A DNA stretch of 30,862 nt from NCBI GenBank assembly GCA_018398765.1, contig JAHBMJ010001428.1, positions 1 to 30,862 on the forward strand, written 5' to 3'. Origin of the DNA: Chromera velia. Its lineage: Eukaryota; Sar; Chromeraceae. Shown piece after piece: positions 10,360 to 30,862 of this stretch. A program made the position numbers and the translations under genes. Position 1 is the stretch's first letter. The number at the start of each line of letters is the position of its first letter. A model generated the notes under the pieces. The model ran no database searches, had not been told where the DNA came from, and saw nothing but the letters and a program-made list of their open reading frames with translations.

Positions 10360-11621
10360 ATGCACTGTGTCGTACTGTGGTGCAGATGGTGCCAGCGGCA
10401 AGCGAATCTGTCTGACCTGTATATATGCGTAGGCAAGTTTGGTGTACGTGTTCTTCTCCCCTTATGTCTTCTTTCAAGCTCTCTGTCCACTCCCTGCTGT
10501 CACCCCCCCCTCTGCCTGCCTGCAAAATTACCCCGCTCAACCACCTTCCACTCGGCCACTCTCCTCGGACTGCCCACTGACGGCCCCTTTGAGAGAGGCG
10601 ATATTGACAGGGCTTTCCGGCATAAGTCCTTCCAATGTCACGCAGGTAAGTGAGAGGTCGAGGTTTTCTGTCTGCATACGCACTTCCACTTCACATACAT
10701 CCAGACCTGCAAGCTGATGCGAGGGTCTCCTGCATGTGCTCCGAAATATATAGCCATACATTCACTCCATCCGAGTTACCTATCTACCTCGGTTTCTCTG
10801 TGTTCCTTGACGGTGTCCCAAAATAAGTTTTGCTGCACGCATACGCTTGTCAAATCCTGCCAGCATGCCTGCGCTGCCTCGCTTGGCCTCTTTGTATCAG
10901 CTGCCTGTCGTCGTCTATCCACATGCGTCTTTGTGAGGTGCTCTGAATTGCGTAGCTATCTGTGTCCGCATGTCTGCGTTGGTATGGAGTTTCCTTGAGC
11001 TGCACGTTAGGTTCTTTTCCAGTTAACAAGCTGTTTGGGTTTTGTGCATACTCATACTTGCTCACCTTTCCGTGTAGACAGGAACCGGGGCAGAGAAGCG
11101 GCCGCAGATGAGGAGCAAAAGGAACTCGGAGCAGCACGAGACTACCTGAACCGAAAAGGTCAATTGCCCACCCGCCCACCCACCCGCCCGCCCACCTGCC
11201 CGCCTGCCTGTCTGTCCTTCCGTCTGCATGTCTACCTGCGTGCCTGCCGGTCCCCCTAATCTTTTGAATTCTGTCCCTTCGGTAGTCTTCCATTTTTTGC
11301 TCCCTCTTTGGTCTACCTGCCATATTTCTCGAAACCTCCTATCCGCAGAAAGCCTTCACAAAGCTGCCTTCCCTCTCTCTGCTTGCCTGCCTGCCTGCCT
11401 GCTTACGTGCAGCCAGCCTCCCCCAGCAGCCGCAGCAGCCATACCAGCCCACCTACGCAGCTCCCCAATACACCCCCTATAGCAGCTACGTACCGGAGCC
11501 CTGGCCCGAGCCCCCCTGCATAACGTTCTGGGAGGAGGTTTGCGAGGCCGCTTCGATCCTTTACTGTCTGGTGCGCATTGGGTGTGATTGGGTCTGCCTC
11601 AAAGTCAGAGGCTGGTTCTAA
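10360..11621 (+). CDS. J-domain (DnaJ-like) small protein, left-arm copy (3 exons)
   Basis: Exons 10360-10645, 11078-11158 and 11413-11621 join in phase to about 191 residues. Intron 1 is CAG|GTAAGT...CGTGTAG. Intron 2 uses a weak donor, AAAAG|GTCAAT, and ends ACGTGCAG. The J-domain runs from TLLGLPTDG through ERGDIDRAFRHKSFQCHAD to RNRGREAAADEEQKELGAA and RDYLNRK. This matches the order of J-domain helices I-IV, with the HPD loop spanning intron 1. Here the triad reads HAD. In DnaJ proteins HPD is needed to stimulate Hsp70 ATPase, so this copy is probably impaired. Exon 3 encodes a Pro/Gln/Tyr-rich linker (PQQPQQPYQPTYAAP) and a Trp/Cys-rich tail ending KVRGWF. The start is uncertain: the ATG at 10360 is ACG in the other arm, and an upstream exon may exist. 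Confidence 0.62.
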
Positions 11622-11653
11622 CTCAGGCTGCATACCTCAATGTTAGAGTTCTC

Positions 11654-11659
11654 AATAAA
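11654..11659 (+). terminator. AATAAA polyadenylation signal of left J-domain gene
   Basis: AATAAA lies 33 nt after the stop codon at 11621. The hexamer is also present at the equivalent place in the right arm. Confidence 0.6.
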
Positions 11660-12185
11660 GATACGCGTGCAAGACTACAAAGTCCAATGATTCTACCAAT
11701 GTTATAAAAGTAGCCGAACGTACGGAAATTGATCGGAAGAAACCATAGGATCAATGGAGTTCTCCATCTAGCCCATTTTGGCAGTTATCCTTTCTTCATA
11801 TTCATGGATTAGATGTTTCTTCATGGACAGATAGATTTAAAAAAGCCCCCCGACTCGAATTCCTCTGGACTCACCTGAATGAGAGCTTCAGCAACGTCGT
11901 CTGACCGCTCCTGTATGTCTAAAGCCGGTCTTCTGGGGCCGCTCGCTCAGCCATGGTCGTTGCCCTTAGACTCTGCGCTTTTCATAAGGGACCAGCAGCC
12001 CGGTGCCTCTCCCGAAGGTGAAGACAAAGAAGAGAAGTCCCCCCTTCTAAGTGCTTTCACAAAGAGAAAACCAATTCAGGGACGTCGGGCATTTCTTTCC
12101 TCCGCAAGTTAAGTTATTTATATTCTGATCGGTTCCCCCCCGGACGTGAACAACACACCAACCAGGAAGCAGAACAAACCCGAAT

Positions 12186-12349
12186 TAGGTCAGGAGATCC
12201 TTCTCTTGGCTGTTGCTGATACGCCTTTTGTTGAAAGACCCCGCTTCCCTTCCATCCCCCGCCAGACTAGGTCAGGAGATCTTTCTCGTGGCTGTTGCTG
12301 GTACGCCTTTCGTCGGACGACCGCGCTTCCAAGCCTCTCTACGCTGCTC
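12186..12349. repeat. 82-bp tandem duplication inside the inverted-repeat arm
   Basis: TAGGTCAGGAGATC, then a CTTCTCKTGGCTGTTGCTG core, starts at 12186 and again at 12268. The same pair is present in the right arm near 13000-13130, so the duplication predates the inverted repeat. The plus-strand frame across it is open in the left arm but interrupted by TAG in the right arm (GGTCAG changed to GGTTAG), so a coding role is doubtful. Confidence 0.65.
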
Positions 12350-12465
12350 GCCTTGCAATTCGGACCACCTGTCTTTGTTGGGGCCCTCTTCTCGACGGAG
12401 GAACATTGTCAGAAAAGTGGTACAAGCGGTATCACTGACAGGAGAGAAATAGAGGGAGTGGTGAG

Positions 12466-12843
12466 GCAGTGAAGATGTAAAGGGAAGATCGAGTAGGGGG
12501 GGAGAAGTTGTGAACGTGAAGTGATCAGGTGGTTCGATTCGTGTCCGTCATTTTTTTTCTTGTATGTCATGCAATGCTGTGCCTCACATGCCATGTCGGT
12601 TCTTCACAGAAAAATGACCTTTTCTTTTCTTTGGGTTTTTTTTTTCGACGGGTCCCCCACCGCTTGATCGCCTAGCAAATACCAACGGAAATACTCTCTT
12701 CTTCTTCCTCCCTTCGGAGTCACAGCTTTCATTCCACCCCACCGAAACGTGGAGACAGACAAAAATGCAAATCGCAGCTGCGTCCGCCACCGTAACGTTT
12801 AGTCACAGCAAAAGTGATTCACTCACCCCCACTGATTCACTCA
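12466..12843. other. Spacer at the centre of the inverted repeat
   Basis: About 378 bp without a mirror partner. Contains T-rich runs near 12550 and 12640 and CACTCACCCCCACTGATTCA simple sequence near its right edge. No convincing coding frame. It would be the loop if one strand of the two arms paired. Confidence 0.7.
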
Positions 12844-13649
12844 CTCACCACTCCCTCTATTTCTCTCCTATCAGTGATACCGTTTGTACCACTTTTCCAA
12901 CAATGTTCCTCTGTCGAGAAGAGGGGCCCGACAAAGACGGGTGGTCCGAATTGCAAGGCGAGCGGCGTAGAGAGGCTTAGAAGCGTGGTCATCCGACGAA
13001 AGGCGTACCAGCAACAGCCACGAGAAAGATCTCCTGACCTAGTCTGGCGAGGGATGGAAGAGAAGCGGGGTCCTTCAACAAAAGCCATACCAGCAACAGC
13101 TAAGAAAAGGATCTTCTAACCTAATTCGGGTTTGTTCTGCTTCCTGGTTGGTGTGTTGTTCGCGTCCGGAGGGGAACCGATCAGAATATAAATAACTTAA
13201 CTTGCGGAGGAAAGAAATGCCCGACGTCCTTGAATTAGTTTTCTTTTTGTGAAAGCACTTAGAAGGGGGGACTTCTCTTCTTTGTTTTCACCTTCGAGAG
13301 AGGCACCGGGCTGCTAGTCCCTTATGAAAAGCGCAGAGTCTAAGGGCAACGACCATGGCTGAGTGAGCGGCCCCAGAAGACCGGCTGTGGACATACGGGA
13401 GCGGTCGGACGACGTTGCTGAAGCTCTCATTCAGGTGAGTCCAGAGGAATTCGAGTCGGGGGGCTTTTTCAAATCTATCTGTCCATGAAAAAACATCTAA
13501 TCCATGAATATGAAGAAAGGGTAACTGCCAAAACGGGCCAGACGGAGAACCCCATTGATCCCGTGGTTTCTCCCGATCAATTCCCGTACGTTCGGCTACT
13601 TTGATGACATTAGTAGAATCATTGGACTTTATAGTCCTGCACGCATATC

Positions 13650-13655
13650 TTTATT
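13650..13655 (-). terminator. AATAAA polyadenylation signal of right J-domain gene
   Basis: Reads TTTATT on the plus strand, so AATAAA on the gene strand, 33 nt beyond the stop codon at 13688. Conserved with the left arm. Confidence 0.6.
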
Positions 13656-13687
13656 GAGGACTCCGATATTGAGGTATGCAGCCTGAG

Positions 13688-14920
13688 TTAGAACCAGCCT
13701 CTGACTTTGAGGCAGACCCAATCACACCCAATGTGCACCAGATAGTAAAGGATTGAAGCGGCCTCGCAAACCTCCTCCCAGAACGTTATGCGGGGGGGCT
13801 CGGGCCAGGGCTCCGGTACGTAGCTGCTATAGGGGGTGTATCGGGGAGCTGCGTAGGTGGGCTGGTACGGCTGCTGCGGCTGCTGGGGGAGGCTGACTGC
13901 ACGCAGGCAGGCAGAGAGAGGGAAAGCAGCTTTGTGAAGGCTTTCTGTGGGTGGGAGGTTTCGAGGAGTGCGGCAGGTAGACCGAAGAGGGAGCAGAAAA
14001 TGAAAGACGAGTGAAAGAACAGAATTCAAAAGATTACTAGGGGGACCAGCAGGCACGCAGGTAGACATGCAGACGGACAGACAGACAGGCAGGCGGGTGG
14101 GTGAGCGGGCGGGCAATTGACCTTTTCGGTTCAGGTAGTCTCGTTCTGCTCCGAGTTCCTTTTGCTCCTCATCTGCGGTCGCTTCTCTGCCCCGGTTCCT
14201 GTCTGCACGGAAAGGTGAGCAAGTATGAGTATGCACAAAACCCAGACAGCTTGTTAACTGGAAAAGAACCCAACGTGCGGCTCAAAGAAACTCCATACCA
14301 ATGCAGACATGCGGATACAGATAGTTAGGCAATTCAGAGCACCTCACAAAGACGCATGTGGATAGACAACGACAGGCAGCTGATACAAAGAGGCCAAGCG
14401 AGGGAGCGCAGGCATGCTGGCAGGATTTGACAAGCGTATGCGTGCAGCAAAACTTATTTTGGGACACCGTCAAGGAACACAGAGAAACCGAGGTAGATAG
14501 GTAACTCGGATGGAGTGAATGCATGGCTATATATTTCGGAGCACATGCAGGAGACCCTTGCATCAGCTTGCAGGTCTGGATGTATATAAAGTGGAGGTGC
14601 GTATGCAGACAGAAAACCTTGACCCCTCACTCACCTGGGTAGCATTGGAAGGACTTGTGCCGGAAAGTCCTGTCAATATCGCCTCTCTCAAAGGGGCCGT
14701 CAGTGGGCAGTCCGAGGAGAGTGGCTGAGTGGAAGGTGGTTGAACGGAGCAATTCTGCAGGCAGGCAGAGGGGGGGGTGACAGCAGGGAGTGGACAGAAA
14801 GCTTGAAAGAAGACATAAGGGGAGAAGAACACGCATACCAAACTTGCCTACACATATGTACAGGTCAGACAGATTCGCTTGCCGCTGGCACCGTCTGCAC
14901 CACAGTACGACACAGTGCGT
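13688..14920 (-). pseudogene. J-domain (DnaJ-like) small protein, right-arm copy, possibly decayed
   Basis: Mirror copy of the plus-strand gene at 10360-11621. Exons end or start at 14635 (donor CCCAG|GTGAGT), 14202-14122 and 13896-13688; exons 2 and 3 have the same lengths as the left copy (81 and 209 nt). The J-domain reads TLLGLPTDG, RGDIDRTFRHKSFQCYPD, RNRGREATADEEQKELGAE, so its triad is YPD rather than HPD. The proposed start ATG is ACG here; the frame stays open upstream, but an initiator is not identified. Intron 2 has no stop in frame, so a retained-intron product of about 70 more residues is possible. Intact exon frames with a lost start and a changed triad fit either a weakly constrained gene or an early pseudogene. 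Confidence 0.5.
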
Positions 14921-16235
14921 CAAAAAAACAGAGGACAAACATAAAAAGCATCCACAATATCGTTTACACGAAAAAGATGAGGTTCAGGGCATGGGCAAAC
15001 AGAGAAGTCATATATATATAGACAGACCGGAAGGCATTGTAGAAGGCTTCTTTGAAGGACCGATATATTAATATATATAGACGATGGTTGCTTGAAGGCC
15101 ACTGGAGTCAGAATTGGAGAAGGGAGTTGATAACCAGGTTAGACGTGGTCGCAGAGTGTTTGAGGTGATGATGAGGCTAAGACTATGATAGAATCCCCGG
15201 AAACTGTTTAGCTATGATACTGCATCTGTTACTTTCAACACTTTGCTGATTGAGTTCGATCTGTAACTTAATTAATATCAATTATAAGGCAATTAAGAGA
15301 GCTCAAACACGTGCAAATACATGCATGATCGATGTCCGTAAAAAGAATTAAGCTAGTCTAAGAAAAAAAAAAATGTTTGCGCGAACGCATTCGTGCGCGC
15401 GATGGTATCAGTTAAATTGCATGCGCAAAAGCTTGTATGACAAGTTTGGTGTTGTTTTCACTCGTTTCTTTTTATTTTTTTTCATGATTTCAGACATGTT
15501 TAGACTGGCAGTTCTGTTAATATTATAAAATATAATGATATTATATATATCAGGTGTTCTCTTTTTATCTAATTGCCGAGGCTCTCTCTTCGTAAAGACT
15601 TTCCCAGATCGGCTTTAGAAATTTAAACCCGATGACTCTACTTTGCTGAAAAATCAACGATAGAATCAACAGACGATCCAAGAATTATTTCTGAGTTCCA
15701 TTTCAGTCATAACTACTCAGAATAAAGTGTTAATCCGTGTATTGTCTTCTGGAGAGAAATGAAACATTACAAAATAATATTAAATTTGAATTAATGAAAT
15801 TGGGATACTTAAAGCCAGTGAGCGCACCCTGCCGTTTGCGGGGGCGACCTCTAAAAGACAAAACAGCGACAGTGCCCTCTAGGGCATTAACAAATCACTT
15901 ATCACTTATGTCATTAATTAAAGATGAATTATATTGAAGCTGTACTGAGGTAGAACCTAGTGTAGAAGGGCTTCTAAAATTAAAGGTCTTTGACTGACTT
16001 TCTTTGAAGAATTAAATGAGATCTTAATTAGGCAACTTGCCTGGCTACAGGTGCTATCAAAATTGTTTAGTCATGTTTAATAAGGCAGCTTCAAGTTATC
16101 TGAACACCTGCCGTCTCTTCATCATCATACGTCATTATATGCAAGTATGCCGAAGTCTAGACCGAAGTGCTGTATAGCTGAATCCCGAAGGTCAGTTAAA
16201 GCTGAGGCAGACACTTTTGTATATAAAAAAGCTGC

Positions 16236-16726
16236 AGTAAGAGTGTTGCCCAACAAAGAAAAATAAACTTAGTCTAGTTAGTCCTGGCCCAGACTCTAAG
16301 CAATTTCTGTATATGGAGCCACATAAATGACTCCATAGTAAAGTCTGATGATGATTATAAAATTAACTAGGCTCCGCACTACATTTAAAAAAAAAAAAAA
16401 AGATCGGAAAAACTTTTTTTTTAATAGATTTTTTTTTATTTATCATGGCAGTCAATAGGCAAACAACTGTTGTTCAGATGTTGCAAGAGTCTTGCATGGG
16501 ATCATTGGGATGTTGCGTAAAAACTATATGTGTTTTGGTTGATAAACAAAAAAAGAAAAAAAAGATCGGAAACTTTCTTTTTTTTTTTCTTCTTTTTTTA
16601 TTTATGGAGTGCAGAGCCTAGAAAATTAAGTTTAATTCAAGCCTGTTCAAAGACATCTTCTTTTTTCCAGACCTCGTTTAGGCTTCTCTGTTATCTTGCT
16701 AGCGCACATGCAGTCTTTCCGTATTA
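16236..16726. other. Intergenic stretch between inverted repeat and GH31 gene
   Basis: AT-rich, with poly-A/poly-T runs near 16385, 16415 and 16580. Two similar segments, AAAGATCGGAAA followed by a poly-T run, occur near 16400 and 16561, suggesting a local duplication. It contains the candidate polyadenylation signal for the minus-strand gene. No gene seen. Confidence 0.5.
16597..16602 (-). terminator. Candidate polyadenylation signal of the GH31 gene
   Basis: TTTATT on the plus strand (AATAAA on the gene strand) about 125 nt beyond the predicted stop codon at 16727-16729. The region is A/T-rich, so chance occurrence is possible. Confidence 0.35.
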
Positions 16727-28764
<12,038 letters not shown>

Positions 28765-30001
28765 CTTCCTCTGCTTCTAATCTTTCTTGCTCAAGCTGTG
28801 CGTCTCCTTTGCCTGAGGGTCAGACTCACGGGTTAATCAATCGGACACGTGCATGCAGGCACCAAGACAGAAGAGTGTCAATCAGATTTCACCCCTGCAT
28901 GTGATCACTCAAAATATTCGATCGGACAGTCTGAGACACATGCTGCAGGCGCGTCACTGATCGCTGTGGGTTGCCGGCCTTGCTGGTCCTGCTGCCATGT
29001 TGAGTTGACCTATTCGCTCTGTGAGACAGTGAGGGGAATACTTGTGTTGAGCGCGGAGACGGCGGCGCCAATTATCGATCGAATCTTGCAGAGGAGATCG
29101 ATCGCTATAGAGAGAGCTAGAGAGAGAGCGGGAGACGCGCGGGCCCGCACGCGCGCCCCGCCTGCATGACCGGCCGTCTTGGTTAGGCATCCTTCAACTA
29201 TAAGTAACTAACTAACTGTGTATAGCTAATTAAATTGAAATGAACTATAGGCCCCCCCCTTTTTCAGGGTCACCTCCGGGGTGATGCGTGCACTTCATGC
29301 ATGGCATTGCATGCAGGATGGGGGTGCATGGTATACGCGCCGCCGCCGTCAGGTCGCCTTTGAGTTTGACTCTGTTTGAGTCAGGGTTACCGATTTTTCC
29401 GGTGGTAAAGCAAGCTGATTACTGGTCAACCGGTAATTACCAGTAGAGTGGCCGGCCAACGGTAAAAATTTTGGTAAAGGTTGTAAAGACAAAGTATAGT
29501 TTAGAATCATACTCTAGAAAATCTATTTAAAATTATAAGCATTTTAAGTTATTTATTCGTTCATTTATAAGGTCTGATAGTTATTCATGCATTGTGAACT
29601 TATCTATTGCTTTGTCCCTCCTGTCCAGCCGCCTTGTGGCGTTCAGACAGAAGGTAAAGCGAGAACAAAAACCTTAGGAAAACTCTAGAGAAGGAACGTG
29701 AGCAACACTAACTCAGGCAACAGTTTACAGAAGGTTTAGCTCTAGAGCGATCTGGGATTTCAATCAGCTAGATTCATTCTATCATACACGGTTTCTGCTC
29801 ATTCCTCTCTCTCAGACTCTCAATCTCTCTTGATCTATGACAAACAGACATCATACTCAAACGATGCTATCCGTTGCTTGAGTAACATGTTGCATGCTTG
29901 AATACGAAGGTCAGACTCGATCGATTTCAATAATTTTGATTGACGCGCGCGACACGTATGAAACAAAGCACGGCGGCGGAGCCTGGCGTCGGCATGCGGG
30001 C
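28765..30001. promoter_or_regulatory. Upstream region of the GH31 gene, no gene seen
   Basis: Lies 5' of the signal-peptide exon and should contain the promoter. Around 29070-29160 there are ATCGATCG, GAGAGAGC and GCGCGGGCCCGCACGCGCGC segments, a locally very GC-rich palindromic stretch. The part 29190-29950 is AT-rich without coding frames. Near 29390-29470 related GGTAA/ACCGG words recur (CTGGTCAACCGGTAATTACC). No clear TATA box can be tied to the start codon. Confidence 0.35.
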
Positions 30002-30652
30002 TCATTCAGATATAGCGTATGCGAGGGTCCAGAGGGCGGCGCCACAGGGTAGGACTCCACAGATCCTCCCCGGCCACAGACAAGAAAATCGCGTCCCCGC
30101 GATCAGCCAGACACATTCGAGCATGCGCAGAAGGGGAAAAAAGGCGAGCAAAAGAACACGATTAACCAGACATAATGCAAACCTATACAACCAATAGAAC
30201 ACTTCAAAGCATATAGTCGAAGGAATGAAATCTTGAGCGTCCTCGCACCATGACAGATGCAAGGAAGAGCAAATCAAGACAACAGACATCAACGAACGAA
30301 CGGCCGTGAACGGCAGCTGGTCAGACCTATCGGAGGGAGACGCCTGGCGGTACACCGTCTCAGACTCAGTCTGGCTCCACGCAGATGCTTGCGTAGAGAC
30401 GGCTAGCTCCACCAAGGCCCCCATCAACTCCCGTGCTGCAAGGGGGAGAGGCGATACCCAAAGAACCCAGAGGGCCTCCAAAACACTGGCATCCCCCTGC
30501 AGGGAGAAGATGTAGAACGGACACAGAGACATGCACGGGCTGTCCCCTCGCTTTTTCTTCTTTTCTCGTTGAACTAGACATCTCTTTAAAGATTTCTTCT
30601 CCTTTTGCTCCTCCTCCACCCATTTTCTCTCCGCCTCTTCCAGTCTCTTTTT
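30002..30652 (-). CDS. Possible exon of an unidentified gene at the window edge
   Basis: The frame is open for about 216 codons from a candidate acceptor (TTAATTTAAG just before 30652) to the stop at 30002. The first 45 residues are Lys/Glu-rich (RLEEAERKWVEEEQKEKK, then QREKKKKRGD) and look like a charged helix or coiled coil. The next part (LEALWVLWVSPLPLAARELM) and the hydrophobic, Cys-rich end are less protein-like, so an intron may begin before then. There is no ATG at the start, which suggests an upstream exon beyond 30652, perhaps outside the window. No family is recognised, and the real coding part may be only the first 40-110 residues. Confidence 0.3.
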   Translation of the reverse strand, partial: KKRLEEAERKWVEEEQKEKKSLKRCLVQREKKKKRGDSPCMSLCPFYIFSLQGDASVLEALWVLWVSPLPLAARELMGALVELAVSTQASAWSQTESETVYRQASPSDRSDQLPFTAVRSLMSVVLICSSLHLSWCEDAQDFIPSTICFEVFYWLYRFALCLVNRVLLLAFFPLLRMLECVWLIAGTRFSCLWPGRICGVLPCGAALWTLAYAISE

Positions 30653-30862
30653 CTTAAATTAAGAAGGAAGCCAGGGATAACCCGAAACGTTTCAAAGCAG
30701 CAGAAGGAAGTGAGAAGGAGACACTGAATGAAAGCGCCCCCTTATATGCTCGTACTCTCAGCCACATGAGGGGTCTGATCTAAGCCACAAGCAAAGAAGA
30801 GAAGCCAAGAGAGAAGAAAGGTCACTCTTCTAAAAAGAGCTCCAGAAGTTCCAAATACGCGG

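Larger units (their letters stand above)
8655..12465 (+). repeat. Left arm of a large inverted repeat
   Basis: Reading the right arm (12844-16235) as its reverse complement matches this arm along its whole length. Anchors are: 8720-8760 with 16110-16150; 8850-8870 with about 16000-16030; 9120-9170 with about 15545-15595; 9395-9480 with about 15370-15465; 10030-10110 with 15185-15260; the J-domain gene; and 12420-12465 with 12844-12890. Inner parts match at roughly 90 percent by eye, outer parts less well. The arm is about 400 bp longer than its partner because of the insertion at 9611-10007. Confidence 0.9.
12844..16235 (-). repeat. Right arm of a large inverted repeat
   Basis: Reverse-complement partner of 8655-12465. 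Its length of about 3.39 kb equals the left arm minus the insertion at 9611-10007. Alignment is nearly gap-free around the J-domain exons and near the centre, and more gapped outside about 15000. Most differences in the inner part are transitions. Homology fades around 16235, where the left arm meets a poly-A/CA tract. Confidence 0.9.

Noticed and set aside
10235-10540. Minus-strand frames across the left-arm J-domain region
   Set aside because: They are antisense to the conserved J-domain exon and include simple-sequence runs; no domain or motif is seen.
11879-12112. 77-codon plus-strand frame in the left arm
   Set aside because: The equivalent frame in the right arm is cut by TAG and the protein has no recognisable features; an antisense exon or noncoding sequence is at least as likely.
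12146-12472. 108-codon plus-strand frame near the inner end of the left arm
   Set aside because: It spans an 82-bp tandem duplication, lacks an ATG start and is interrupted by TAG in the right arm.
8655-16235. The inverted repeat as a transposon with long terminal inverted repeats
   Set aside because: No transposase, integrase or reverse transcriptase frame was found in the arms or spacer, and the arms carry a cellular J-domain gene; inverted segmental duplication is the simpler reading.

Overview
The window is nuclear DNA from an intron-rich eukaryote. GT-AG introns interrupt several genes in phase, AATAAA-type polyadenylation signals follow two of them, dinucleotide and tetranucleotide microsatellites are everywhere, and there are no operons or ribosome-binding sites. 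TGCATGC words are very frequent and often form the end of introns. I infer a protist, most likely an alveolate such as a chromerid alga, with another secondary alga or stramenopile as the alternative. No marker in the window settles this.

Layout. Positions 1-2565 hold a short dispersed repeat, a degenerate tandem repeat and AT-rich intergenic DNA. At 2566-5085 (minus) is a two-exon gene for a predicted type I membrane protein with a signal peptide, six short repeats, a long Pro/Gly-rich ectodomain and one C-terminal membrane helix. About 0.8 kb away and divergently transcribed (5879-7231, plus) is an intronless actin-family protein with a signal peptide and an AAA+-type Walker A segment inserted near its C-terminus. 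After a repeat-rich gap comes a very large inverted repeat, with arms of about 3.8 and 3.4 kb (8655-12465 and 12844-16235) around a spacer of about 0.38 kb. Each arm carries a copy of a small three-exon J-domain (DnaJ-like) gene, with 3' ends pointing at each other. The left arm also carries a dispersed-repeat insertion that is absent from the right arm, and this accounts for the length difference.

From 16727 to 28764 (minus) lies one large gene. I reconstruct it as 22 exons, all in phase, giving 1260 residues: a secreted or endomembrane glycoside hydrolase family 31 enzyme with intact catalytic motifs and a six-cysteine trefoil domain inserted inside the N-terminal part. Its introns hold a 290-bp CA tract, tetranucleotide arrays and a 29-bp minisatellite. 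The right end (about 30002-30652, minus) has an open frame with a Lys/Glu-rich start that may be an exon of another gene running off the window.

The genes do not form an obvious pathway. The three best-supported single-copy proteins all begin with a signal peptide. The items most worth a second look are the actin with the P-loop insertion, the tail-to-tail J-domain palindrome whose two copies have each lost a different residue of the HPD triad, the trefoil-in-GH31 arrangement, and the unusual GTC-type splice donors.
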